From: Nemertoderma westbladi
Taxonomy: Eukaryota; Xenacoelomorpha; Nemertodermatida; Nemertodermatidae
Assembly (NCBI GenBank): GCA_032718475.1
Contig: JAUCBJ010002716.1
Span: forward strand, 1 to 41,095
Direction: 5' to 3'
DNA length: 41,095 bases
A program made the translations under genes and the position numbers. Positions 23,069 through 33,004 of the stretch are shown one piece after another. A model generated the notes under the pieces. The model saw only the letters and a list, made by a program, of their open reading frames with translations. It was not told the DNA's origin and did no database searches. How positions within the stretch are numbered: the stretch's first letter is position 1; every line of letters begins with the position of its first letter.

Positions 23069-25988
23069 TACTACTAGGATCAGCATGCTGCATTGCAGCT
23101 GCATTTTTAAGAATGCTGTGCCGGCTTGTCAACAAAATTGCACCGCTACAACTCCCTATCACCCATGACATTTGCTAGATCATCCGCATCTTTAAGGCCA
23201 GTGTCCTTTAAGATGCGTCTCAAGAAAGTCATGGGCTGTCCACCATGCTTATTCACTCCATGAGGCTGCCAAAGTACAAGATTATGCACTGGCTGGTCCT
23301 CACGGCGAAAGCAATGTCCTGCAAAGTGGAGGCGATTTTGTTCTAGTGTCAAGCTTGGGGGAACCAATGAGACACCTCCAATGTTATATAGTGTCTGGTT
23401 GGAGATGTGTACTTGACACAATGTACCCAGCGTAGCATTCTTGTGAATGTGCCATCCAGAGATTTGGTGTCCTCAGCAGTTAGAGCCCAGCATGGACTCC
23501 CGTAGAGGAGTACTGGAACTACTGCTGCTCTAAATAATCGGACCTTAAGTTTCCGATTAATTCTAGGTGACTTCCAAATCCTGGAAAGCCTATTCAAGGC
23601 TGCCCATGCCTTTCCCTTACGTATTCGAAGGACCTCACCTGACTTCCGGATCCATGATCCCAGGTAACAGAAGTCGTCCACATGCTCAAGCATACCATCC
23701 TTTGAGCTTATGCTCATCCGATCAGAGACTTGCTGAGGACTTTCAAAGTTAACTGTCAGAATTTTGGTCTTTCTGGAGTTAATAAAAAGACCAACACTAG
23801 AAGCAGCATGTTCTAATGAGCTGAGGAGCCGCTGGGCTCCCTCTAATGATTCTGAGAGTACTCCTAAGTCATCAGCAAAGTCTAGATCAGTTAGGTACTT
23901 GGCAGGATTTCCTCGACTTCTGGAGCCAGTAGGTGGAGTTATCATCACCCCATCATCATTATGATGATCTAAGGACATGCGTAGAACATAGTCAACCACA
24001 ATAATGAACAAGAATGGTGCAAGTGTGTCTCCTTGGAGGACGCCCCATAACACTTCAAATGGTTCTGTGTCACCGTCAACAGTAGACACAAATGTTGTCG
24101 AACCATCGTATACTGATCTGATTGCTGCAATAATTTCATCAGGAATCCCATATAATGAAAGTATGCTGAACATACGTGAGCGAGAGACTGAATCAAAGGC
24201 CTTGAAGAAGTCAACAAAGATAACAGCCAGATGCCTGTCTTTCTTTTTTGATAACTCTTCAATTATCCTTCTAAGTGCCAAAATGGGCTCCATGGTCCCA
24301 CGACCTTTACGGAACAGATTCTGATTTCCACGTAGCAGTCTCTCAATGGGATCCCTGATGCGATTTAATAGAATTCTATTGTATAGTTTTGCAGCAATCG
24401 AGATCAATGAGATTCCCCGAAAAGAACCATAGAGTGTTAGGTTGCCCTTCTTGGGAACTGGCACCAACTTATTTGTTTTCATTTCTTGTGGGACTCTTGT
24501 TGTACGGTACATGTCTACTATGATGGGATAGATGAGCTTTAAACACTCAGGTATTTTAAAGACCTCAGGGGGAACACCATCTACTCCACTGGTGCGATTG
24601 GTCTTAATGCTCTTTGCAGCAGCCTTCACTTCTGCAAAGGAGATATCGCCAATGGGAATATCTGGGAGTACAGACTCAGACACTTTTACTTCTATAAAGT
24701 TATCAGGCAATACCCTGTCATTATTGAGGAGCTTTTCAAAGTGGGCTTTCCAACCATTGAGGCGATCAGCTGGTGATTCAGCCTTAACCTTGGTGGTTGG
24801 TTGGCTTTTCCGCCCAGTAAGCAGATTGATCGATTTCCATGCCTGGGATAATTGCCTGCTGTCGTCAGCATCATTGATGGCATCAACCTGTTGGTTTATT
24901 AGCTCCTGTAGATTAACAGAGTACTGCCTGTTCAGGGACCTAGATGCAGCTTTAACTGCATTCTTGGCCGCTGTAGTCTGTTTGAGTCGGGACTCTTTCT
25001 GCGCCTTATGAAGGTCATTTCGGCACTTCTGAATTTTGTTGTCAGTCCAGGGGGCCCTTTTCCTGTTTCGAGGGTATACAGGAACTGTTTCTGCAGCTGC
25101 TAACTTAACTGCTTCTGTAAAGGCAGTATAGCCCTCACAGTTATCTGCCGCCTCAGAGGCAAGAGCATCATACCTGTTGCTCAGCTGTAGTGTGAAGCTG
25201 GATCTCACACTTGGCTGTTGCAACAGAGAGGACCAGTCATGCCGTGGCAAGACAGATTTCGTTGTTCTGCTAGCACGCAGACTAAGTCTTACCTTGGCCA
25301 CAATAAGGCAGTGATCACTGGAGAAGGGTCGAAGTGTAAATGCATTACAGTCTTGTATAGAGCTCCTGTATTTCCTACGAAACAGAATATGGTCTATCTG
25401 GGACTTGTGACCACTGGGTCCACTATGAGTCCATAGCTTTCCAGTTCGCTTCTTGAACTGGGTTCCAGCCGAAAACAATCCATTTCCAGAGATAAAATCC
25501 TGAAGATGGACAGAATTTCGGTTAACACTATTGCTATAGACCCAGGGCGATGTAGGTGATTGATGCAGACTTGCATTAAAGTCTCCCAGGAATGTTAAGA
25601 ATGCATGCTGCTCCTCTACAGGGGCAACACTAGTTGGAGAGTAGCACACAATCAGAACCACCTTAGGAAACTTCTTAGCCAGTCTTCCAGAACATGAGAA
25701 GTGGCAACGGATGATGCAGTTAGAGATTCGGTCTATTTTGTCCAATGCTGCATGTGCAGTTGGATTCATCAATAGACCAATTCCACCATTGCCATTATCA
25801 TCTGCTGACGCGAGGGCGAGTCGCCAACCGCCCCCCATGTCCTTAATCAGAACCTCATCAGTCTGTCCAGTCTGCATTCGGTGCTCTTGAACACCTACTG
25901 CGCTAAGAGAAAGCTTATCTGCCAAGGCAGTCAGCTCACCTTGTCGCATTGGGGACCCGAGTGTTAGGGTGTTTACTGAGGCTAGGTT
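23069..25988 (-). mobile_element. RTE-like LINE (copy 2) inserted in BEL gag
   Basis: Flanked by identical 10-mers TACCGGTACC at 23059-23068 and 25989-25998. On the minus strand the element starts (truncated) at 25988, within the endonuclease, and ends at GATCCTAGTAGTA (23081-23069), the same 3' end as copy 1 but with fewer TAG units. The gag reading frame on the plus strand is in phase across the two flanks if one target copy is ignored, so the LINE entered an element whose gag was open at that point. This establishes that the BEL copy is older than the LINE insertion. Confidence 0.95.
23146..25988 (-). pseudogene. LINE ORF2-like protein: AP endonuclease plus reverse transcriptase (copy 2)
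   Basis: The frame is open for about 880 codons on the minus strand from the 5' end to 23349. Endonuclease: catalytic Glu in GVQEHRM (near residue 38), GDFNA (near 140) and SSDHCLI (near 228). Linker: Lys/Arg-rich to about residue 430. Reverse transcriptase: NKLVPVPKKGN, FVDFFKAFDSV (near 598), VLQGDTLAPFLF, and catalytic LDFADDLGV (near 708). A 7-bp deletion at about 23420 shifts the frame, so the C-terminal FAGHCFR/DTGL segment continues in another frame to 23146, where TGG to TAG creates a stop. Between EEQHAF and GDFNA only four residues remain where AP endonucleases of LINEs usually have roughly twenty, indicating an internal in-frame deletion. Sequence is otherwise well preserved. Confidence 0.9.
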
Positions 25989-25998
25989 TACCGGTACC

Positions 25999-26902
25999 AG
26001 CACAGCAGTATGACTACAGCATGCAAGGACATAACATATATCCAGGGGAGGGGAGAGTTATTGCGGATAGGTGCATGGGCCCCAATATATTAACATCAAC
26101 CCCAGTGTCAAACATACCGGTGGGGGGGGGGGGGGGGGGGGGACAGGGTGACATTCCCCCATCGCAATATCAACAATATACTCCAATAGGAACAAGAACA
26201 TCGAACCCCTTGGACGAGAACAGGTCATGCGACACCGAGATATGGAGGGGGCCGCTACCCCCTATGACATACCCAACACAGAGAAGGGCAGCAGATAGGA
26301 CGAACGGACCGCACCCAACGGCAGAATCTGTACAGCATCCATCGAACCCATTGGAAGCACAGGCGATGGGAATGGCTACATTAATCGATGCCTTAAAGAC
26401 CAGGATCGAACTACCACCCGTAGAGCCATTTAAATTCGATGGAAGTAGGCCGGAAGAATACCTGCAGTTTCGGCACATGTACAGCAATGAAATATTGACG
26501 AAGAACTTGACGCAGGCGGAGTGCCTAAAATATCTGCAAGTGTATACAGGAGGCCCAGCATACGACATCGTGAGGCAGTATCAGGGCATCGAGGGCGGCT
26601 TCACGACAGCATTTTGGGCGCTAGACAGGGAGTACGGGCACCCAGCCAAGATCATCCGGCAAACCCTGAGAGGTATAACATCGGGTGGCCTACAGGATAA
26701 TCCCATTAGCATAAAGACATTTGCGAACAAAGTCGAGAAAGCGCTAATCGTGTTCAAGATGCTGGATGAGTCATACGAACTTAATGCATCCAATAACATC
26801 ACCACGATAGCAAACCAGAACACAACACGGCGAACGCATTGCCAAAGCTCAGACAATCGCTGCCATACGCGGCGACGCAGGGGACTGCTCGTCCACATGT
26901 AG
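25999..26902 (+). pseudogene. BEL/Pao gag, C-terminal part (DUF1759-like)
   Basis: Resumes immediately after the LINE. A poly-Gly stretch from a G-run at 26121-26141 is followed by a region typical of BEL/Pao gag: LPPVEPFKFDGSRPEEYLQF, LTQAECLKYLQVYTGGPAYD, FWALDREYGHPAKIIRQTL and ISIKTFANKVEKALIVFKML. The family forms the retrotransposon capsid. Near 26815-26830 the reading frame changes: the phrase NALPKLRQSLPYA, which should follow, is found in the next frame, and the first frame stops at 26900. Gag and pol were therefore probably one open frame in the ancestor, as in many BEL elements. Confidence 0.85.
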
Positions 26903-28131
26903 CCGGGGGTAAGGCTGCACCATGGAGCGGACAGGGGAAAAATAACAACACGAATAAACACAACCCTAACACGCCCAGTAGGCCGAACCCAAGTAATAAG
27001 AACAGTAGGGACTTAGGTACGAATGCAAGTGCGATACGCAGCGCACTATACAAGGATGGCTATAACCCAAAGAACAAATGCCAATTGCACACGAACGCAC
27101 TTCATCAGACAATGAACTGCAGATATTGGCAAGCACTACCCAGAGAAGATCAGACAGAATACGCGAGGAGGAACAAAGTTTGTTCTCAGTGTGTGACGGG
27201 TGGACATAGAGCCGACCAATGTGAAGAAATGCCAATTAAGTTCGGTCAAGGCAAAGGGCAGACGATGGCAATGAGCACCGTAGGGGCAAAGAAGAGAGGA
27301 ACGGTACTACTCGGGGTAGTACCAGTGCGGGTGATTGGGGAAGGCAATCGATTAGTAACCACGCTGATGCTGGTCGACAGTGGAGCAGCCTTCACGTTGG
27401 TTGAGGATTGGGTGGCCGAAGAGATAGGATTGAGGACGAGGCCAAGTAGAATGGCGGTAAAAACCATCTCCAGCAAAGATGAGGTCTTGGAGATGAGGAC
27501 TGGACGGTGCAGGATAGCAGCGATAGCACCGGGATGCGACTATGGGGCGACCATCGACCCCATCCAGGTGATAGAGTCGATAAATATCAATGCCAGACGA
27601 CCAACCAACATCGAGGTCGAACAATATAAATTCCTGGACAGCATCGACTTCTCATTACCAGATGTGGACTTTAGGAAGGTATCCATTATAGTAGGAATGG
27701 ACTGCCCGACGGCCCACGAGAGAATGCAGACGGTCTTCGGCGAAGACAAGCAGTGTGACCCGGTGGCAATTCTAACACCATTCGGGTGGACGCTGAGCGA
27801 CCCAATTAAAACCAAAATACCGTTTAGGATGTCGGAGACATCAGGGTGCATGTTCGCGGGAACCATGCGAGAGATGGGAGATGAGGGAGTGGTGGAGCAG
27901 CTCAGGAGACTGCTTAGACAGGATTTTGAGGGATTGAAAGAGACCGGGGTCAGAACCTCGGTAGAAGACAAGCAGACTTTACAAAGCGTAAAGGAGTCGA
28001 TGAGATGCGACGAGGGGCGGTATACCATAGGGATGGTATGGAAACTACCAAAACTACCGTTACCCGACAACAAAGGAATGGTACTCACGAGGCTTCGCAA
28101 GTTGAAGCAAACGCTAAAACGGAGGCCATAG
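26830..28131 (+). pseudogene. BEL/Pao pol: zinc knuckle, aspartic protease and N-terminal end of reverse transcriptase
   Basis: Open frame to a TAG at 28129. A Cys/His region (CQLHTNALHQTMNC, then CSQCVTGGHRADQC, a C-x2-C-x4-H-x4-C knuckle at 27181-27222) precedes the retropepsin-like protease (LVDSGAAFTL near 27371-27400; DUF1758 type). The characteristic IVGMDCPTAH and DPVAILTPFGWTLSD follow. The tail (LLRQDFEGL, SVEDKQTL, RYTIGMVWKLPKLPLPDNK, LTRLRKLKQTL) is the segment that introduces the BEL reverse transcriptase. The frame then ends. Protease and knuckle residues look intact. Confidence 0.9.
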
Positions 28132-28459
28132 TCGACCATGGATAATCCAACGACAGCCAAGGGAAAGGACATGGCGAACAAAAGGGTAGAGTCCCAACAG
28201 AAGGCATTAGGGATCGTGTGGAACCGAGAGACAGATGAGTTGAAGTACCAGTTAAGCCAAGAGGGGGCGGACATCCACACAAAACAAACATGTATCGTAC
28301 ATAGCAAGGATATACGATCCCTTAGGCCTAGCATCCCCATTACTAGTCACGAGGAAGCAAATACTTAAGAAGGTATACAAGCTAAAGGACGAGTGGGACA
28401 CAGAGGTACCGGAAGAGATCAGCAAGCAGTGGTGCAAGTGGACAGAGAGTTTAGAGCAG
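28132..28459 (+). pseudogene. Reverse transcriptase scar: polymerase core deleted, connection region left
   Basis: Family knowledge: after RLRKLKQTL a BEL reverse transcriptase continues for roughly 200 residues, including the palm and the YVDD-like active site, before reaching a K-LG--WN---D-L phrase. Here that later phrase (KALGIVWNRETDELKYQL, 28203-28256) appears after only about 20 residues, and no YxDD is found in any frame. After a frameshift near 28310 the expected DPLGLASPLLV and VYKLKDEWDTEVPEE follow and lead into RNase H. The catalytic polymerase core is therefore missing; I estimate 0.5-0.6 kb deleted. Confidence 0.8.
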
Positions 28460-29656
28460 ATGGGAACATACAGCATGCCACGCATGTATTTCCCGGATGG
28501 GGACATGATGAATCTGGATCTACATATGTTCTCTGATGCGTCATTAGAGGCATATGGAGCGGCACTCTACTTAGTACAACGAGAGGGGGTTCACAAGCCC
28601 AGACTCGCATTCAGCAAAGCGAAGTCGACACCACCAGATTCAACATCGGTTCCGAAACTCGAGTTGACAGCTGCGAGGTTAGGAGTTAGGGCCACAGCCT
28701 ACTTGATGGACGCTATTCCCAACATAGTGGAAACACACTACTGGACGGACTCCATGGTAGTGCTTGGTTGGCTACATAACGAAAGGACGAGATACCCTAT
28801 ATTCGTTGCAAACAGGGTGGATGAAATAAGGGCAACGACAGAGTTAGAAAGGTGGCACTACTGCCCAACGGACGAGAACCCAGCGGACTTGTTATCGAGG
28901 GGCGTGGCACGCCACACTTTCTTGAAGAAGGAAATACTGTGGCAGCATGGGCCACAATTCCTGAACGAAAAGACAGCCTGGCCGCTGATGAGAAAGGTGG
29001 ACCCGGGCTCAGGGGAAGTAGCATTAGAGGAAGAGGGAGGAGATTCAGAGGGCGAAGAGATATATAGCCAGATGGTGAGGGAGATAAGGGATGTGCAACC
29101 AAAACCGGAAGAACTGTGCGATAACCCGACGGACAAACTCCTTAGCTACAGCTCAAGTTGGTACAAGACCAAGAAGTTAGTGGCGTACTGGAGAGCCTTC
29201 GGGAATTTCCTCAAGGGAGTTAGCAAAGACATAAAAATTAAAACAACCATCGATCTGGAGGGAGCGGCCAAGGCCGCCATCCGCTACGAACAGAGAAAGA
29301 ATTACGGCGACGAGGTGGAACGCATCGGTAAACAACAGCATCTCCGACGGGACAGTGAGTTGATCGCACTATCGCCGCAACTCAATGATGATGGAATCTT
29401 AGTAATGAACTCTAGGGTGTTGAACAACAACAGTATCATCATTCCACCAAAGCCCATCATCATCCCTAATGGATCGCCGATAGTCCACCAGATCATCTGG
29501 GACTCCCACAAGTCGATACTGCATGGGGGCACCAACTGAACCCTCACGGAGATACGAAGGACCTTTTGGGTCAAACAGTTAAGAAAGAAGGTAAAGGCGG
29601 TAGTGGGGCAGTGCCAGACCTGCCGACGAACGAAGAAGTAGCGAGCCATACAGGAG
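28365..29656 (+). pseudogene. BEL/Pao RNase H-like domain and integrase zinc-binding region
   Basis: RNase H-type motifs in order: LHMFSDAS (28525-28548), VPKLELTAARLG (28648-28683) and THYWTDSMVVLGWL (28735-28776), then CPTDENPADLLSRG (28862-28903), the usual BEL signature. A linker with the SSSWYKTKKLVAYW phrase leads to the integrase HHCC site (HKSILHGG at 29508-29531; CQTC at 29611-29622). Two in-frame stops break this part: TGA at 29537 and TAG at 29639, the latter just before the MAPLP phrase. Otherwise the frame is unchanged up to 30211. Confidence 0.9.
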
Positions 29657-30211
29657 ATGGCGCCACTACCGGCCAGTAGGGTGAGACAGCACGACCCGCC
29701 ATTCACGCACTGCGGTGTGGATATGTTCGGGCTGATAAAGATTAAGGTGATGCGACACACGGAGAAGCGCTGCGGCATTATCTTCGTATGTAACAACACG
29801 CGGGCGGTAGGGATAGAACTCGCCCAAGATGCAACCGCATCGGCATTCATCAATGCCCTAGAAAGGTTCAGAGACCACAAAGGTGGGACGATCACAGTAA
29901 TATACTCCGACAACGGAACCAACTTTGTGGGGGCAGAGAATGAGCTGGCAGATGCCTTGGACATCATGGAAGGGGAGGAAGTCAGGGCAGCCATGAGAAG
30001 ACAACAGGTGAAGTGGGAGAGGAGGATGCCGTATGCTCCGCATACTCTAGGATGCGTCGAGAGACTCGTGGGTAGTTCAAAGCATCTAATGACGAAGTTG
30101 ATGAACACCCATATGGTAACCGAAGATGTACTAAGGACGGTACTAGCGAAGTGCGAGGGTATCATTAAAGCAGACCGCTATATCCAGAACATGATGACCC
30201 AGAGTCATTAG
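29657..30211 (+). pseudogene. BEL/Pao integrase catalytic core (DDE)
   Basis: Same frame as the preceding RNase H part. LPASRVRQHDPPFTHCGVDMFG contains the first catalytic Asp (about 29720). TVIYSDNGTNFVGAENEL holds the second Asp (about 29910). APHTLGCVERLVGSSKHLM holds the Glu (about 30060); BEL integrases normally have GG-WE here, and this copy reads GCVE, so the Trp is absent. This enzyme would insert the cDNA into the genome. The frame is lost near 30180: the expected YPEHDDPESLDVLTPSHF continues in another frame. Confidence 0.9.
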
Positions 30212-30615
30212 ATGTGCTGACACCCAGTCACTTTCTAATGGAGAGGCCGGCGACAATCGACATGCGGGGTGTAGACCCAGACGATATACACTCCCGACAG
30301 AGTTGGAAAGTCGCTAAGGCAACAAGCGCGGAATACTGGAGGAGGTGGGTCGAGGAATATCTACCCACGCTTCATAGGAGAAGCAAGTGGAGAAATACGA
30401 ATAGGGAGTTGAAGGAGGGTGATCTGGTGATCGTCACAGACGATACCATCATCAACAACCAATGGCGATTGGCGAGAGTTGTGGGCACTTATTCCGATGA
30501 GGACGGAAGAGTCCGATCGGTAGAAGTGCGGATAGGTGGTAAGATAGGAGCGAAAGATAGGAAGACCTACAGGCGGGCTGTAGGGAAGTGCTGCCTTCTA
30601 GAGGGCGCACCTTAG
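30181..30615 (+). pseudogene. BEL/Pao C-terminal DUF5641-type domain
   Basis: Continues from the integrase after a frameshift. Characteristic phrases: DVLTPSHFLMERP, QSWKVAKATSAEYWRRWVEE, EYLPTLHRRSKW, LKEGDLVIVTDD, WRLARVVGTYSDEDGRVRSV and YRRAVGKCCLLE, as in other BEL/Pao polyproteins. It is thought to act as the integrase tail that binds DNA or chromatin, which is inference. The stop at 30613 ends pol. Confidence 0.85.
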
Positions 30616-30729
30616 TCGAGTAGAGTTTAGTCGTCCAAATGTTGGACTGAGGGGGGTGGGATTGAGGGCGAGACACCCTTCCCACACATAAAAATAAAAA
30701 ATAAAATAAAAAGTAATAGAAAATAATAG

Positions 30730-31215
30730 TACATAATAGGTACGCAGTAAGCAGGCAGACAGAAGTTAGTAAGAGTTAGTAGTAAGAAGGTACATAGTAC
30801 CGATAGTTAGATAGTTAGTTAGTAGTAAGAAGGTACGTAGCACCGTTAGTTAGAGTTATTTGGAGAGTTAGTTAGTAAGGGGGTACGTAGCACCGGTTAG
30901 TAAGAGTTAGTTGGAGAGTTAGTTAGTAAGAGGGTACGTAGTACCAGTTAGTAAGAGTTAGTTGGAGAGTTAGTTAGTAAGAGGGTACGTAGTACCGGTT
31001 AGTAAGAGTTAGTTGGAGAGTTAGTTAGTAAGAGGGTACGTAGTACCGGTTAGTAAGAGTTGGTTGAAGAGTTAGTAGTAAGAGGGTACGTAGTACCGGT
31101 TAGTAAAGAGTTAGTGGGAGAGTTAGTGGTAAGAGGATACGTAGTACCGGTTAGTAAGAGTGAGTAAGAGGAGTCAGTAAGAGGGTACGTATAGTACCGT
31201 TAGTAGTAAGAATTA
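30730..31215 (+). repeat. 51-bp minisatellite after pol
   Basis: GGGTACGTAG-type landmarks occur at 30881, 30932, 30983, 31034 and 31084, a period of 51 bp, with older degenerate copies on each side. The unit is rich in GTTAGT and stops are frequent, so it is untranslated. It lies between pol and the 3' LTR. Confidence 0.9.
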
Positions 31216-31414
31216 GTGGTAGGAGAATATGTATAAATATAGTATATAGTACGAGTTAGTAGAAATAGAGCTAGTGGAGTTATTAGAGTTAGCAGTAAGA
31301 GACTAGAGAGCACAATATACCGTAGAAGTAGTAGCCAGAAAGGTAGATAAGGTAATAGCACAGAACAGGGGCAAATAGGGATAAAACAAAATTAAAACAA
31401 AATTAAGAATATTA

Positions 31415-31660
31415 GGATCACCTCCGAACTACAGAAGAGCCTTCAAGGTGGCCTTCGAAGGTCTGGTAGACCACCCGGGGCTGAAGGGCGAGTCGGTGTA
31501 ATACAACAGCCGGCATCTAGTAGACAGGGAGGTGGATACACATATCACGTGGGAGAAGTTGGAAGCGGATAGATTTGAGGAGAAGCGACTGGAAGAAGTC
31601 GCCAGGCGAAAAGGGCCGAGAGAGAATAAAGCATGTTATGTAGACAAGCATATAATATAA
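31415..31660 (+). pseudogene. Short extra reading frame between pol and the 3' LTR
   Basis: Read from 31415 the frame stays open to 31658 except for one TAA at 31499. Residues before the stop include SPPNYRRAFKVAFEGLVDH and PGLKGESV. After it come YNSRHLVDREVDTHITWEKL and RFEEKRLEEVARRKGPREN. Base composition is richer in G and C than its flanks. An envelope-like or accessory gene, a captured host exon, or chance are all possible. No membrane segment, signal peptide or known domain is visible. Confidence 0.35.
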
Positions 31661-32016
31661 TATATGACAATAATAATCTTATAATAATTATATAAGTAAT
31701 TCGTATATATATTATAAAGTATGTACCGTAGTCAAGCACAACCTTTTTCCAATTAGCTACTGGGACTGGGGATTAATTGACTAGGGCGACAGGACGGGAC
31801 TTGGACGGCTCCCACTAACATGAGCGCTCATGTGTGGGGCCCGATAAGTGTGCAAGGGATGAAAGCGAGAATGGGAATTGGGGGGGAGAATGGAGAGGAG
31901 GTTTTTGACAGGATGAGGGACAGTGAGAGGAGTGCAATTCAAGCGTGGGGGGGAGGAGTAAGAGTTAGAGCGGTTGAGAAGTTGGAGTAAGGCTTAGAGC
32001 GGAGTTAGAGTGGAGA

Positions 32017-32360
32017 GTGTGTTGGGGAAACAAAAATTGTGTGAGGGAAACGCACAATCGGCCCGACACTGAGACACCAGATGTCTTGGTGCAACATAGC
32101 CGAAGTTGCACCAAGAGAGGGTAACGAATATCATACCCAGAGGGAGCGGCCTGGAAAGCCGACTCCAAGAAAATAACTCCACCCCACAGTGTGTTGGGGA
32201 AACAAAAATTGTGTGAGGGAAACGCACAATCGGCCCGACACTGAGACACCAGATTTCTTGGTGCAACATAGCCGAAGTTGCACCAAGAGAGGGTAACGAA
32301 TATCATACCCAGAGGGAGCGGCCTGGAAAGCCGACTCCAAGAAAATAACTCCACCCCACA
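32017..32360 (+). repeat. 172-bp tandem duplication upstream of the 3' LTR
   Basis: Two head-to-tail units (about 32017-32188 and 32189-32360) differ at essentially one base (CCAGATGTC versus CCAGATTTC). Each contains an inverted word pair CTTGGTGCAAC...GTTGCACCAAG around CATAGCCGAA, a 10- to 11-bp stem, so the duplicated unit can fold. The near identity implies recent duplication, or turnover by recombination or reverse transcription. Confidence 0.95.
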
Positions 32361-32408
32361 CCCGATAGTAGATCGGGATCCAGCGGAATTGTAGCGCACT
32401 AGAGGCGG

Positions 32409-32437
32409 ATGCTATCTTCTCACCGGGAAGATAGCAT
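32409..32437 (+). promoter_or_regulatory. Perfect stem-loop immediately upstream of the polypurine tract
   Basis: ATGCTATCTTC (32409-32419) and GAAGATAGCAT (32427-32437) form an uninterrupted 11-bp stem around the 7-base loop TCACCGG. The next base begins the G-rich polypurine tract. A structural role in RNA processing, termination or plus-strand priming is inference. Confidence 0.8.
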
Positions 32438-32446
32438 GGGGGGGAG
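32438..32446 (+). promoter_or_regulatory. Polypurine tract
   Basis: GGGGGGGAG directly precedes the TGTTAG start of the 3' LTR, the expected place for the plus-strand DNA primer in LTR retrotransposons. Confidence 0.85.
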
Positions 32447-33004
32447 TGTTAGCGAATTCAATTCCGCCAACCACCCCATAAAGTTGGCCAAGCAGGGCCT
32501 TTAAGCAATATTGGGGAGTACGAGGTTGATTGCCAATCAACCTCGTATCACCCCCAATAAACGGGGACGACAAACCAAAAAAGCGCCTCACACAAAGGGG
32601 GTCAGAGGTTACACCTCCGGGAGGGAGAGAGTGACAGTAGCAGGGGGAAAACACTCCCAGAGAGTTAAGGGCGAGAATTAGGTTACCAACCAATGGGGGG
32701 ACAGGAAAGGCATCAGCTGAGTAATAAGGCCAACGTGGTGTGATATATTACCGGTTGGTGTTCAGTTTACAGTTTAGTTTACTCAGTACAGTTAAGGGCA
32801 GTACGGTAACTTTTATTACCATCGCCGCTGCCATCACCAATTTATATTACCGGTATTCTGTAGTTCTTGATTCTCTTTCTGTTCATCTATTATATTTATA
32901 CATATTGATTAATCAACAAGACCAGAACTCTCAACAAACTCTTTTCACACACGGCGGGGACGCGTAAATAAAACAACCGGTCGGGATCCCCGGATCCCGT
33001 CACA
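32447..33004 (+). repeat. 3' LTR of the BEL/Pao element, 558 bp
   Basis: Begins TGTTAGCG after the polypurine tract and ends GTCACA. The last 28 bases equal the 5' LTR remnant at 19990-20017. AATAAA occurs near 32966. A 29-base palindrome (TACGAGGTTGATTG, C, CAATCAACCTCGTA) spans 32519-32547, and its outer flanks (TTGGGG, CCCCCAA) extend the pairing, giving one of the strongest hairpins in the window. Confidence 0.9.

Larger units (their letters stand above)
19990..33004 (+). mobile_element. BEL/Pao LTR retrotransposon, 5'-truncated and internally rearranged
   Basis: Plus-strand element reading gag, zinc knuckle, protease, (reverse transcriptase deleted), RNase H, integrase, DUF5641, polypurine tract and 3' LTR, the normal BEL/Pao order. 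The 28 bases 19990-20017 are identical to the last 28 bases of the 3' LTR (32977-33004), and the two copies diverge immediately after the terminal CACA, so 20017 marks the end of the 5' LTR. The total includes a 2,920-bp LINE and its duplicated 10-bp target; without these the element is about 10.1 kb. Numerous stops and frameshifts make it inactive. The base after the 3' LTR is 33005 (CGTCA...). The matching 5' target copy was lost with the LTR. Confidence 0.9.

Noticed and set aside
24004-25436. Long plus-strand frames within the LINE
   Set aside because: They are antisense shadows of the endonuclease/reverse transcriptase frame, which has recognisable motifs on the minus strand.
32017-32360. 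The 172-bp pair considered as a pair of short LTRs
   Set aside because: The units are directly adjacent with nothing between them, and the true LTR is defined by the polypurine tract and the 28-bp match at 19990.
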